From 62-47 sp039808365 (GTDB lineage: Bacteria > Pseudomonadota > Alphaproteobacteria > Rhizobiales > Xanthobacteraceae), in contig JBDHSX010000003.1 of NCBI GenBank assembly GCA_039808365.1, positions 28,338-92,337 on the forward strand: a stretch of DNA of 64,000 nt, written 5' to 3'. The translations under genes were made by a program, and so were the position numbers. Below are positions 1-8,637 of the stretch, one piece after another. Position 1 is the stretch's first letter, and each line of letters starts with the position of its first letter. Under the pieces are notes generated by a model. That model had not been told where the DNA came from and did no database searches. It worked only from the letters and a program-made list of their open reading frames with translations.

Positions 1-1
1 G

Positions 2-379
2 GCCGCGATCGATTCCGTGAAGGATGTCGGGCCTGTGGGAATCGTCGGCTTCTGTCTCGGCGGCAGCGTCGCCTATGCCGCGGCGACGAAACTGTCCGGC
101 CTGCGCGCCGCGGTCGGCTATTACGGCGGCGCGATCCTGCGCTTCGCCGACGACAAGCCGCGCGTGCCGACGCTGTTGCACTTCGGCGAAAAGGATACCG
201 GCATTCCGCTCCACGACGTCGAGGCGATCCGCGCCAGGCGACCGGAGGTCGAGATTCACGTCTATCCCGGCGCGCAGCACGGCTTCAGTTGCGACGAACG
301 CGCCAGCTACGACAAGGCCAGCGCCGACCTCGCCGGGCAACGCACGCTGGCGTTCTTCGCCAAGCATCTCGCCGCATAA
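2..379 (+). CDS. Dienelactone hydrolase family protein, C-terminal part
   Basis: This is the 3' end of an alpha/beta hydrolase of the dienelactone hydrolase family; the reading frame is open at the left edge of the window, so the N-terminus is missing. The nucleophile elbow GFCLGG carries the family Cys near the start of the visible part, the acidic residue lies in FGEKDTGIP and the catalytic His in QHGFS, so the whole Cys-Asp-His triad is present. Family members hydrolyse dienelactones or related carboxylic esters in the cytoplasm, but the true substrate cannot be read from the fragment. It ends 7 bp before the stop of the convergent polysaccharide-export gene. Confidence 0.88.
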   Translation, partial: AAIDSVKDVGPVGIVGFCLGGSVAYAAATKLSGLRAAVGYYGGAILRFADDKPRVPTLLHFGEKDTGIPLHDVEAIRARRPEVEIHVYPGAQHGFSCDERASYDKASADLAGQRTLAFFAKHLAA

Positions 380-386
380 CGCGGTT

Positions 387-1154
387 TCAGAACCAGCGTT
401 CGCCGACGACGACGGTATCGCCCGGATTGATCGGGGTCGCGGGCGGGACGACGGCGCGCACGGTGCCGGCGCTGGTGGTGTGGTCGATGGTGACGGTGTC
501 GCGGCGGGCGCGCGGGGAGAAGCCGCCAGCGATCGCCACCGCGCTTTCGGCGGTCATGTTCGGCACGTAGGGGTACTGGCCGGGCGCGGCGACCTCGCCG
601 AGGATGAAGAACGGGCGATAGGCCTCGACCTCGGCGGCAACATGGGGCTCGCGGATAAAGCCGTTGCGCAGCCGGTCGCTGACGCGGCTGGCGAGCTGGG
701 CCGGGGTGAGGCCGCGCGCCTGCACCGATCCGATCAAGGGCATGGTGATGGTGCCGCCGGCGCTGACGGCGTAGGTGTTGGTGAGACCATCCTGGCCATA
801 GACCACGATGCGCAGCCGGTCGCCGGAATCGAGGCGATAATCGGCATTGCGGGCCGGCACGGTCAGGCGCGGGCCGTAGGGCGCGCGCGGCGGCGCCGGG
901 ACCGCCGCCGCATAACGCGGGCGGGCGGCAGCGGCGTAACTGCTGCGCATCGCGTCGATGACAGAGGCGGAGCTGCGCGGCGGGTAAGCATAAGCGGGTG
1001 GCGGCGCGGCACGGGTTGCGCCGTAGGCGAGCCGGTCCAGGTCGCCGACCGGGTGTCCGCTCGCCACCGGTCCCGGCCGGTGCATGCATCCCGACAGCGC
1101 GACCGCGCTGAGCGCGGCCATGAACACACCACCAAACGCACCTACTGTCCGCAC
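387..1154 (-). CDS. Polysaccharide export lipoprotein (Wza/Poly_export family)
   Basis: A 255-residue outer-membrane-type lipoprotein. The N-terminus is a signal peptide ending in a lipobox (ALSGC, Cys about residue 23). A Pro/Ala/Tyr-rich linker follows to about residue 95, then a Poly_export domain (YRLDSGDRLRIVVYGQDGL) and a single SLBB-like segment (FFILGEVAAPGQYPYVPNM). Wza proteins usually carry more SLBB repeats, so this is a short form. The start is GTG at 1154, because the next Met (residue 12) would cut the signal peptide. By family it would form or support a periplasmic/outer-membrane channel for exopolysaccharide; no glycosyltransferases lie beside it here, so it acts as a stand-alone gene. 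Confidence 0.85.
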   Translation of the reverse strand: MRTVGAFGGVFMAALSAVALSGCMHRPGPVASGHPVGDLDRLAYGATRAAPPPAYAYPPRSSASVIDAMRSSYAAAARPRYAAAVPAPPRAPYGPRLTVPARNADYRLDSGDRLRIVVYGQDGLTNTYAVSAGGTITMPLIGSVQARGLTPAQLASRVSDRLRNGFIREPHVAAEVEAYRPFFILGEVAAPGQYPYVPNMTAESAVAIAGGFSPRARRDTVTIDHTTSAGTVRAVVPPATPINPGDTVVVGERWF

Positions 1155-1341
1155 CGACTTAATCCTCGTCGCGAGATAAGTCTTGTTATGGTCCGGTTAG
1201 GGTTAATAAAGCGTTTGGACTTCGGGGCGGTTTCAAGGCTGTGTCGCCCTCCCCGTCGCCCGTCGAAGACGAGCGACTCCGCTCTTTCGAGGAGAGCGAA
1301 TCGCGCCGCGTCTGCGGCAAGTCAGGCCGGCTGAAAAACCT

Positions 1342-2007
1342 CTAGCCGGCGGCGACGCCGATGCCGATCGGGCACGACACGCCGGTGCCGGCCAGCCCGC
1401 AGTAACCGTTCGGATTCTTCGCCAGATACTGCTGATGGTAATCCTCCGCGAAGAAGAACGGCGGGCTGGGCGCGATCTCCGTGGTGATCGCGCCCAGCCC
1501 CCGCGTCGCCAGCGCCTTGCCGAAGGCCGCGCGCGACTCCGTCGCCGCCTTCGCCTGCGCGTCATTGCGCGTATAGATCGCCGATCGGTATTGCGTGCCG
1601 ATGTCGTTGCCCTGACGCATGCCCTGGGTCGGATCGTGGTTTTCCCAGAACGTCTTCAGCAATCGCGCGTAGGATATCCGCGCGGGATCGAACACCACCA
1701 GCACCACCTCGGCGTGGCCGGTTCGTCCCGAGCAGACTTCCTCATAGGTCGGGTTCGGGGTGAAGCCGCCGGCATAGCCGACCGCCGTGACGTGAACCGC
1801 GTCGCCGAGTTCCCAGAACAGGCGCTCCGCCCCCCAGAAGCAGCCGAGCGCGAACACCGCTTGCTCCATTCCCTCCGGATAAGGCCCCTGCAACAGGTGC
1901 CCGTTGACGAAATGATATTTGGCGGTGGGGATCGGCTCGGCGCGGCCGGGCAGCGCATCGGCCGCCCGCGGCAATTCCACGGTCTTGCGCATGAACAACA
2001 TGGACAC
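1342..2007 (-). CDS. msrA: Peptide-methionine (S)-S-oxide reductase MsrA
   Basis: This gene repairs oxidised methionine by reducing the S-epimer of methionine sulfoxide, free or in proteins, with thioredoxin as electron donor. The 221-residue protein has the catalytic motif GCFWG (Cys about residue 56), the substrate-binding GYAGG and EDYHQQYL segments, and two C-terminal cysteines (GYC and VSC) suited to be the resolving cysteines. An N-terminal extension of about 45 residues before the core is common in this MsrA type. Several Met codons sit close together (residues 1, 3 and 6), so the exact start is uncertain by a few codons. It is a single gene. Confidence 0.95.
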   Translation of the reverse strand: MSMLFMRKTVELPRAADALPGRAEPIPTAKYHFVNGHLLQGPYPEGMEQAVFALGCFWGAERLFWELGDAVHVTAVGYAGGFTPNPTYEEVCSGRTGHAEVVLVVFDPARISYARLLKTFWENHDPTQGMRQGNDIGTQYRSAIYTRNDAQAKAATESRAAFGKALATRGLGAITTEIAPSPPFFFAEDYHQQYLAKNPNGYCGLAGTGVSCPIGIGVAAG

Positions 2008-2087
2008 CTCCCTACGAGATCGACACCGCGAGCGGCCGCATCATACGACTCGGCAAGGCGAGCGACAATCGATCGCGGCCACCCGCC

Positions 2088-2405
2088 TCAACTGCGGGCG
2101 TAGCCGATCAACGGCTTGCGCGGCCGGAACAGCAAAAGCAGCGCCAATCCCAGCACGCCCAACACCGCCCAGGTCGGCTGGTTGAGAACGACCCTGACAA
2201 CGTCGCTCCACAGCCAGGGCGCGACGCCCTCCACCATGGTCCGCAGCGCCTGCTGGCTGCCCTGATGGATGTCGTTCCACGACTCGCCGAGCGGGGTCAG
2301 CCGCACCGCCTGGTCGGCGATCGACCGCGCCCCGTCATAGACCAGAAAAACAAAGGCCCCCGCCAGCAACAAGAGGCCGACGAGACGAAAAAAGCCCCTG
2401 ATCAT
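2088..2405 (-). CDS. Small membrane protein, unknown function
   Basis: A 105-residue protein with two hydrophobic segments, one near residues 5-25 (GFFRLVGLLLLAGAFVFLVY) and one near 75-95 (WAVLGVLGLALLLLF), followed by a basic tail (RPRKP). This predicts a hairpin in the inner membrane with a soluble loop of about 50 residues between. The coding frame is clean and has the codon bias of its neighbours, which supports a real gene. No catalytic motif is visible and I do not recognise the family with certainty. It lies between msrA and the rpsT promoter on the strand opposite to rpsT. Confidence 0.65.
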   Translation of the reverse strand: MIRGFFRLVGLLLLAGAFVFLVYDGARSIADQAVRLTPLGESWNDIHQGSQQALRTMVEGVAPWLWSDVVRVVLNQPTWAVLGVLGLALLLLFRPRKPLIGYARS

Positions 2406-2785
2406 GCGTTACCTGCCCTTATCTCGGCGCCCGGTCGACCATCGCGACAAATTCGGGCAATAACGGGGGCGGGCGCGGAATTCAACCGCCGGCGGAGCCA
2501 AAATACCCGCTTCCCCGGACGCAATTCGGGTTCCCGCGCGCCCGGACACCGTTGACGCTGCCGGCGCGGCCCTCTATAAGGACCGCCGATGGCGGCGGGC
2601 GCAATCCTGCCGCCGCTGTTCTTTGAGCGCTGCCGACCTGGGTCGTTACCTCCCTGCGCGGCAATGCCCGAACAACCCGAAACAGTTTCACGTCGAGCGC
2701 GATTTCGCACGTTGAGCGTCATCTCGACCGGCGTCGATCAGCCCGGCCCGCCGAAGGCGGCGGTCGCTGAAGGATCAGTGAGAGC
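2406..2785 (+). other. Intergenic leader region of rpsT
   Basis: 380 bp without a convincing gene. It contains the divergent start of the small membrane protein gene on the left and the rpsT promoter at 2552-2580, leaving a transcribed leader of about 200 nt before the S20 start codon. In other bacteria S20 represses its own translation through its leader, so a long leader is plausible here, but I see no specific structure that proves it. Confidence 0.5.
2552..2580 (+). promoter_or_regulatory. Predicted sigma-70 promoter of rpsT
   Basis: TTGACG at 2552-2557 and TATAAG at 2575-2580 are separated by exactly 17 bp, a near-consensus housekeeping promoter. It points towards rpsT, about 200 bp downstream. 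Confidence 0.65.
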
Positions 2786-3052
2786 ATGGCCAATACGTCC
2801 TCCGCCAAGAAAGCGACGCGCAAGATCGCCCGTCGCACCGCCGTCAACAAGTCGCGGCGCACCCAGATGCGCGGCGCGGTTCGCGTCGTCGAAGAAGCGC
2901 TCGCCAAGGGCGACCGCGACGCCGCCGTCAAGGCGATGGCCGCCGCCGAGCCCGAATTGATGCAGGCAGCCCAGCGCAACATCATTCACAAGAACGCCGC
3001 CAGCCGCAAAGTCTCGCGGCTCACGCACCGGATCGCCAAGCTGGCGAAGTAA
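2786..3052 (+). CDS. rpsT: 30S ribosomal protein S20
   Basis: An 88-residue, very basic, helical protein with the usual S20 N-terminus MANTSSAKKATRKIARR, binding 16S rRNA in the body of the small subunit. The length is normal for the family. The start ATG at 2786 begins the conserved sequence directly. The gene is followed by a textbook intrinsic terminator and stands immediately upstream of the dnaA region, the arrangement known from Bradyrhizobium and Rhodopseudomonas chromosomes. Confidence 0.98.
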   Translation: MANTSSAKKATRKIARRTAVNKSRRTQMRGAVRVVEEALAKGDRDAAVKAMAAAEPELMQAAQRNIIHKNAASRKVSRLTHRIAKLAK

Positions 3053-3090
3053 ATCGCCGGCGGCACGCCGCCGCGACAACGCCCTTCATC

Positions 3091-3120
3091 AAGCCCGGCG
3101 CGACGCCGGGCTTTTTGTTT
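3091..3120 (+). terminator. Rho-independent terminator of rpsT
   Basis: Perfect 10-bp inverted repeat AAGCCCGGCG / CGCCGGGCTT with a 3-nt loop (3091-3113), followed by a T-rich run to 3120. It is the clearest intrinsic terminator in the window. Confidence 0.92.
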
Positions 3121-4347
3121 GCGCGTGAACCGCGCGTGACGGCATCGTGACGTGGCCGTCATCGCCGCGCCGGACGACGCAACGGATCTCGCGGGCGCAA
3201 CAACGATCGATCATCATGCTTTGGTCTTGTCTCCCAAACGTCACATGACGACATGACATGAAGGCCGGCGAAGTCATTGCGCTTGACTCTCGCCACGCAC
3301 GCGCCGCAACCGCCGCGCGCTCGGTGCGGCCCGCTTGGCCGGCGAGGGTTACCCGCTCGAACGGCACAGAAAAACGCGCGAGCCGATAATCACTTATCCA
3401 CATAGCAGGACGAAGCGCTTCAAAAACCGCGCTGGCAGCCGCCAACCGTAAACGAATTATGAAAATCTTTTTTAGCCTGACCGAAATCCGACACGCCGTC
3501 GACGCACTTCGAATCCGCGCGCAGATTCAAAACCTTGTTCGCGCGCATCGCACCGCGCGCAAAACGCCGCGCCCGCTAAGCCGTCACGGCGCGGACAAAG
3601 GCGACGTCGCAGGCGTTGCGGGAAACACGAGGTCGTGTATTTCTATGGGCGTCCGCAGCGCCTGCGGTTGTTCAGATCAGCGCGATCTGGGAATCGGGAC
3701 GCTCGTGCAGATCGATTGCGATATGAACGTCGTGCGATGTGTATGCTAGCGGCGCTTTTCAACCGATCGGCAAACTGTCGCTCACGCCTGTCGTGAGAAC
3801 GGAGTTCTGCGTCTGAATTTCTCGGCCCGCGTCTCTTTCGATGAGCCGCGCGGCAATAAGGGAAACAGCCAGAAATCTTGCCGGACCGGAGCGAAAGCCG
3901 TCGGCGGACGCGCCTTGCGGAAGGCGAAAGCATCGATCGATCCGCGCAGCCCGGACATCGCGTCCGGAAAACGTGGAGCGGTCGAGACAAGCGGTCATTC
4001 ATCGCCATGAATCAACATGGCAAAGGGGGGTTTCCATGCGCGTCGGTATCTCTGGCCCAACGCATCAAATGATCTCTCTCGCTTCCGCTCTGCCGGAATC
4101 GCCGTCGGCCCGACCGCGAGCCCGCGCGCCAAACCAACCCACATCCTGAAACTCCATCCGTTCGTCATCCTGCGTCGCAATCGCAAGGCGTCGTGATCGC
4201 ACTCCATCGCGATCGCGGTTTGTTGCGATCACGTTCGTGCCGCCGCCGCAGGAGGGATCCGCAACGCGCCGCCGTGGAACGCGCGCGCCGATGGGTATCT
4301 TTTCGTCGCCTCAACACTTAAATCTTCAAACAAAGTCAAAAAGAAAA
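3121..4347 (+). other. Candidate oriC / dnaA upstream region
   Basis: A 1.2 kb stretch without a believable gene between rpsT and dnaA, unusually long for this gene-dense window. It holds a perfect DnaA box TTATCCACA (3394-3402), an AT-rich segment about 50 bp further on (around 3452-3478, with a run of six T), and several GANTC sites for the CcrM methylase (3285-3289, 3511-3515, 3524-3528, 3691-3695). These are the usual parts of a replication origin or of a cell-cycle-controlled dnaA promoter. Only one perfect DnaA box is visible, and some alphaproteobacteria fire from a site near hemE instead, so origin function is inferred. Confidence 0.4.
3394..3402 (+). promoter_or_regulatory. Perfect consensus DnaA box
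   Basis: TTATCCACA matches the strongest DnaA-binding 9-mer exactly. It is the only perfect copy found in the rpsT-dnaA gap. Confidence 0.7.
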
Positions 4348-5784
4348 ATGTCGCATATGGAACAGGATCGCTGGTCGCGGGTGAAAAGCCGTCTTCGATC
4401 GAGCTTGGGCGAGGACATCTATTCGAGCTGGTTCGCCCGCATGGATCTCGAAAGCGTGCAGGCCGACAGCGTGCACCTGACGGTGCCGACCAAGTTTCTG
4501 CGGAGCTGGATTCAGACGCATTATGCCGACCGCGTGTTGTTGTGCTGGCAGGCCGAGGTCCCGGAGATTCATCGCATCGATCTCACGGTTCGCACCGCGG
4601 CGACCCGGAGCGTCGCGCCGGCCAAGGAACTCGCGGTCGCGGCGGATGCGCGTCCCGCCCTTGAGCGCGGCAACGGCCGCGCGGCGCCGGATTTGCGCGC
4701 GGCGGCGACCGCGCCGGTTTCGGCCAGCCATGAGGCGCTCGGCGGCTCGCCGCTCGATCCGCGCCTGACCTTCGCGAGCTTCGTCGTCGGGCGCTCCAAC
4801 GCCCTGGCGCAGGCCGCCGCCCGCCAGGTCGCCGAGGGCCGCCGCGGCGACAACGTGATGTTCAATCCGCTCTACATTCACTCCGGCGTCGGCCTCGGCA
4901 AGACCCACTTGCTGCAAGCGGTGACCTGGGCCGGAAATTCCGGCAACGAGCGCAAGGTGCTCTATCTCACCGCCGAGAAATTCATGTACGGCTTCGTGGC
5001 GGCGCTGAAGTCGCACACCGCGCTGGCCTTCAAGGAGGCGCTGCGCGGCATCGACGTGCTGGTGATCGACGACCTGCAATTTCTTCAGGGCAAGTCCACC
5101 CAGGCCGAGTTCTGCCACACCCTGAACGCGCTGATCGACGCCGGACGTCAGGTGGTGATCGCCGCCGACCGTCCGCCGGCCGATCTCGAAAGCCTCGACG
5201 ACCGCGTGCGCTCGCGGCTCGCCGGCGGCCTCGTCGTCGAGATGGGGGCGCTGGGCGAGGAGTTGCGGCTCGGCATCCTCAAGTCACGGGTCAACGCGGC
5301 GCGCGTCCATCACTCGGGCTTCGAGGTGCCGGCGGCGGTGCTGGATTATCTCGCCAAGGCGATCACCCATAACGGCCGCGATCTCGAAGGCGCGGTCAAC
5401 CGCCTGCTGGCGCACTCAAAGCTCAACGCCCAGCCGGTGACGCTGGAGATGGCGGAGCGCGAGGTCCGCGACCTGATCCGCCCGCAGGAACCCAAGCGCA
5501 TCAAGATCGAGGACATTCAGCGCGTCGTCGCCCGCCAGTACAACGTCAGCCGCTCCGATCTGTTGTCGTCGCGGCGCACCGCCAATGTCGTGCGGCCGCG
5601 CCAGGTGGCGATGTATCTCGCCAAGACGCTGACCTTGCGCTCGCTGCCGGAAATCGGCCGGCGATTCGGCGGCCGCGATCACACCACCGTCCTGCACGCG
5701 GTGCGCAAGATCGAGGCGCTGGTGGCCAAGGATGTCTCGCTGTCTGACGAGGTCGAACTCCTGAAACGGCAATTGCAGGAATAG
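4348..5784 (+). CDS. dnaA: Chromosomal replication initiator protein DnaA
   Basis: DnaA melts the origin and loads the replicative helicase. Domain I (residues 1 to about 85) opens with MSHMEQDRW, a start typical of Bradyrhizobiaceae; a low-complexity domain II follows. The AAA+ domain has Walker A GVGLGKTHLL (about 180-189) and Walker B VLVIDDL (about 237-243). The C-terminal domain IV holds the DNA-binding signature GGRDHTTVLHAVRKIE. I choose ATG 4348 (478 aa); an in-frame GTG at 4237 would add 37 residues of low-complexity sequence with no family counterpart. Domain IV is intact and length is normal. dnaN follows after 204 bp. Confidence 0.97.
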   Translation: MSHMEQDRWSRVKSRLRSSLGEDIYSSWFARMDLESVQADSVHLTVPTKFLRSWIQTHYADRVLLCWQAEVPEIHRIDLTVRTAATRSVAPAKELAVAADARPALERGNGRAAPDLRAAATAPVSASHEALGGSPLDPRLTFASFVVGRSNALAQAAARQVAEGRRGDNVMFNPLYIHSGVGLGKTHLLQAVTWAGNSGNERKVLYLTAEKFMYGFVAALKSHTALAFKEALRGIDVLVIDDLQFLQGKSTQAEFCHTLNALIDAGRQVVIAADRPPADLESLDDRVRSRLAGGLVVEMGALGEELRLGILKSRVNAARVHHSGFEVPAAVLDYLAKAITHNGRDLEGAVNRLLAHSKLNAQPVTLEMAEREVRDLIRPQEPKRIKIEDIQRVVARQYNVSRSDLLSSRRTANVVRPRQVAMYLAKTLTLRSLPEIGRRFGGRDHTTVLHAVRKIEALVAKDVSLSDEVELLKRQLQE

Positions 5785-5988
5785 GGGGCGCGCGGCATGA
5801 AAAATCCGCTGTCAAAATAGCCCTTCCGCCCTTGCCTTTGGCGGCGCGGCGCGTCACCCTGCGACCCCCGTGGAGCCGATCCTGATCGATCCGCATTCGG
5901 CCTCGCGGGATCGCCTTGCCGCGGCGCCGCCTCTGGCTGCCCGGCGCTTCCATCACATGGTTCGAAATCCGGATCGGGCAGGTTTGCG

Positions 5989-7107
5989 ATGAAGGTTACC
6001 GTCGAACGCGCGCAGTTGCTGAAGTCGCTGGGCCACGTCCACCGCGTGGTCGAGCGCCGCAACACCATTCCGATTCTCGGCAACGTGCTGATCCGCGCCG
6101 AGGGCGCCCGGCTGTCGCTGAAGGCCACCGATCTCGACCTCGAAGTCACCGAAACGCTGGCGGCCGAGACCGCCAGCGCCGGCTCGACCACGGTTCCCGC
6201 GCATATGTTCTACGACATCGTGCGCAAGCTGCCGGATGGCTCGCAGATCGTGCTGGAGAGCGACGGCGACCGCGCCGTGCTGGCGATCCGCGCCGGCCGC
6301 TCGCGCTTCACCTTGCAGACGCTGCCGGAAAGCGACTTCCCCGATCTCGCCGCCGGCGACATGTCGCACGCCTTTTCGCTGTCCGCCGCCGACGTCAAGC
6401 GGCTGATCGACCGCACCCAGTTCGCGATTTCCACCGAGGAAACCCGCTATTATCTCAACGGCATCTATTTGCATGCCGCAGGCCAGGCGAAGGCGGAAAC
6501 GCTGCGCGCCGTCGCCACCGACGGCCACCGGCTGGCGCAGGTCGACCTGCCGCTGCCGAAGGGGGCGAGCGGCATTCCCGGCGTCATCGTGCCGCGCAAG
6601 ACGGTCGGCGAGGTGCAACGGCTGATCGAGGACGCCGAGGCCGAGGTCACCATCGAATTATCGCAGGGCAAGATCCGCTTCACGCTCGGCAACGTGGTGC
6701 TGACCTCGAAGCTGATCGACGGCACGTTTCCGGATTACGGCCGCGTCATTCCGCAGAACAACGACAAGGAACTGCGCGTCGACAAAAAGGATTTCGAGGC
6801 GGCGGTGGATCGCGTCTCGACGATTTCCAGCGAGCGCGGCCGCGCCGTCAAGCTGTCGTTGTCCGCCGGCAAGCTGGTGCTGTCGGTGACCAATCCGGAT
6901 TCCGGCAGCGCCACCGAGGAGCTGGAAGTCGAATACGCCGCCGACGCGCTCGATATCGGCTTCAACTCGCGCTACCTGCTCGACATCGCGGCGCAGATCG
7001 AGGGCGAGGTCGCGGTGATGAAACTGGCCGACCCCGGTTCTCCGACGCTGATGCACGACCGCGACGCCAAGGGCGCGCTCTACGTGCTGATGCCGATGCG
7101 GGTGTGA
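5989..7107 (+). CDS. dnaN: DNA polymerase III beta subunit (sliding clamp)
   Basis: A 372-residue clamp protein that encircles DNA and tethers polymerase III and other clamp clients. The N-terminus MKVTVERAQLLKSLG and the C-terminal YVLMPMRV are the standard family ends, and the three repeated clamp folds fit the length. It follows dnaA by 204 bp and precedes recF, the usual order. The interval to recF carries a palindromic repeat element, so the two are probably transcribed with reduced coupling. Confidence 0.97.
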   Translation: MKVTVERAQLLKSLGHVHRVVERRNTIPILGNVLIRAEGARLSLKATDLDLEVTETLAAETASAGSTTVPAHMFYDIVRKLPDGSQIVLESDGDRAVLAIRAGRSRFTLQTLPESDFPDLAAGDMSHAFSLSAADVKRLIDRTQFAISTEETRYYLNGIYLHAAGQAKAETLRAVATDGHRLAQVDLPLPKGASGIPGVIVPRKTVGEVQRLIEDAEAEVTIELSQGKIRFTLGNVVLTSKLIDGTFPDYGRVIPQNNDKELRVDKKDFEAAVDRVSTISSERGRAVKLSLSAGKLVLSVTNPDSGSATEELEVEYAADALDIGFNSRYLLDIAAQIEGEVAVMKLADPGSPTLMHDRDAKGALYVLMPMRV

Positions 7108-7170
7108 TGAAGTTACGGCCCTTCTTGCAGCAAGGCCGTTCCGACGTACAACGTCCCGGTATGAATGACC

Positions 7171-7274
7171 CGTCATGGCCGGGCTTGACCCGGCCATCCA
7201 TCATCTGAACATGGGCCTTCCGGAATGTCCGCCGACGCGGACGATGGATACGCGGGCCAAGCCCGCGTATGACG
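7171..7274. repeat. Palindromic intergenic repeat, family B copy 1
   Basis: Bounded by CGTCATGG and its complement-like ATGACG. It contains three back-to-back hairpins: GGCCGGG/CCCGGCC, GTCCGC/GCGGAC and TACGCGGGC/GCCCGCGTA. The same layout recurs at 46761-46834 and 54225-54323. It resembles the BIME/REP-like elements scattered through Bradyrhizobiaceae genomes and fills most of the dnaN-recF gap. Confidence 0.8.
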
Positions 7275-7281
7275 CTGTGGC

Positions 7282-8421
7282 ATGATCCCTTCCCGCATCC
7301 ACCGCCTGTCGCTGACCTCCTTCCGCAACTATCGCGCGGCGAGTTTTTCCGCGCATGGCGATCTCGTCGTGCTGGTGGGGCCGAACGGCGCCGGCAAGAC
7401 CAATTGCCTCGAAGCGATTTCGTTGCTGTCACCGGGGCGGGGCCTGCGCCGCGCCCGGCTGGAGGATATCGCCAATCAGGGCGGTCATGGCGGCTGGGCC
7501 GTGGCGGCCGAGGTCGAGGGCGCGCTCGGCCTCGCCACGCTGGGAACCGGCATCGACGCGCCGGTGGGCGATGGCGCCACCATCAGCCGCCGCTGCCGCA
7601 TCGACCGCGAGCCGGTGGCGTCGGCGGCCGCCTTCGGCGACCATCTGCGCATGGTGTGGCTGACGCCGGCGATGGATGGCCTGTTCGCCGGCCCGGCCTC
7701 GGAGCGCCGCCGCTTTTTCGACCGTCTGGTGCTGGCGCTCGACAGCGAGCATTCCGGCCGCGTCTCGGCGCTCGACCGCAGTCTGCGCTCGCGCAACCGG
7801 CTGCTGGAAAGCCCTCGCCCCGACCCCCACTGGCTCGACGCCGTCGAACGCGAGACCGCCGAACTCGCCATCGCGGTCGCGGCCCAGCGCGGCGAGACCC
7901 TGCAACGGCTGGCGACGACGCTGGCCACGCGCGGCCACGCCTCGGCCTTCCCCTCCGCGACCATCGCCCTCGACGGCTGGATCGAGAATGCGCTCGCCTC
8001 GGAGCCGGCCACCGCGGTGGAGGACCGTTACCGCGCGGCGCTGCGCGAGGGCCGCGCGCGCGACGCCGCCGCCGGCCGCACCCTTGACGGGCCGCATCTC
8101 ACCGACCTGCAAGTGGTTTACGCGCCGAAGAACATGCCGGCCCGCGACGCCTCCACCGGCGAGCAGAAGGCGCTCCTGATCGGCCTGGTGCTGGCCCACG
8201 CCAATCTGGTCGCCGAGATGACCGGCATCACGCCGCTGCTGCTGCTCGACGAGGTGGTGGCGCATCTCGACCCCGGCCGCCGCGCCGCCCTGTTCGCTGA
8301 ACTCACCACGCTGGGCGCGCAAGTCTGGATGACCGGCGCCGATCCGGCCGCCTTCGCCGACATTGGGGCGCGCGGCGAAATCCTCACCGTCGAGGCCGGG
8401 CAAATCCGCCCCGCGCCATGA
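7282..8421 (+). CDS. recF: DNA replication and repair protein RecF
   Basis: RecF is an SMC-like ATPase that, with RecO and RecR, loads RecA at single-strand gaps and stalled forks. The 379-residue protein has Walker A GPNGAGKT at residues 33-40, the ABC/SMC signature region STGEQKALLIGLVL in the C-terminal half and Walker B LLLLDEVVAHLD. The start ATG at 7282 gives the conserved N-terminus with the RLSLTSFRNY segment. It sits between dnaN and gyrB as in most bacteria. Confidence 0.96.
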   Translation: MIPSRIHRLSLTSFRNYRAASFSAHGDLVVLVGPNGAGKTNCLEAISLLSPGRGLRRARLEDIANQGGHGGWAVAAEVEGALGLATLGTGIDAPVGDGATISRRCRIDREPVASAAAFGDHLRMVWLTPAMDGLFAGPASERRRFFDRLVLALDSEHSGRVSALDRSLRSRNRLLESPRPDPHWLDAVERETAELAIAVAAQRGETLQRLATTLATRGHASAFPSATIALDGWIENALASEPATAVEDRYRAALREGRARDAAAGRTLDGPHLTDLQVVYAPKNMPARDASTGEQKALLIGLVLAHANLVAEMTGITPLLLLDEVVAHLDPGRRAALFAELTTLGAQVWMTGADPAAFADIGARGEILTVEAGQIRPAP

Positions 8422-8453
8422 GCCGGAAGCGGGGCGTCGCAGGTGCGGCCGGC

Positions 8454-8491
8454 GGCGTTTCGCAAACTCCCGGAACGGGCCGCGAAACGCC
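8454..8491 (+). terminator. Nested hairpin after recF
   Basis: Perfect 10-bp arms GGCGTTTCGC (8454-8463) and GCGAAACGCC (8482-8491) enclose a second small hairpin CCCG-GAA-CGGG. It lies 33 bp after the recF stop and directly before the predicted gyrB -35 box. There is no T-run, so it may end transcription with Rho or pause polymerase rather than act as a classical terminator. Confidence 0.45.
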
Positions 8492-8521
8492 TTGAAAAAC
8501 CGCCGAAAAGATCCATCTATT
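8492..8521 (+). promoter_or_regulatory. Possible gyrB promoter
   Basis: TTGAAA at 8492-8497 and TCTATT at 8516-8521 with an 18-bp spacer, inside the only AT-richer part of the recF-gyrB gap and about 115 bp before the gyrB start. Confidence 0.4.
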
Positions 8522-8637
8522 CAATATCTTGAATGGCCTGACTTTGCGCTAGGCGGTGAGCCCGTTTCGTGGCACAAACAAGCGGTTCAGCAGCGCTTTT
8601 CCTTGCTGATTCGAGACATCCTCATAGGCTCCGACGA

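Noticed and set aside
1198..1212. TTAGGGTTAATAAA before the polysaccharide export gene as a CtrA site
   Set aside because: The spacing between the TTA parts is 3, not 7, so it does not fit the consensus.
1326..1350. GCCGGCT/AGCCGGC inverted repeat at the msrA stop codon as a terminator
   Set aside because: The T-run lies in the loop rather than after the stem, and the repeat overlaps the stop codon.
3716..3747. TTGCGA / TATGCT as dnaA promoter
   Set aside because: The spacer is 20 bp, too long for a normal promoter, and it is 600 bp from the gene.
4237..4347. Longer DnaA start at GTG 4237 with a GGAGG-like stretch nearby
   Set aside because: The extra 37 residues have no family match, and the GGAGG lies after that GTG, not before it.
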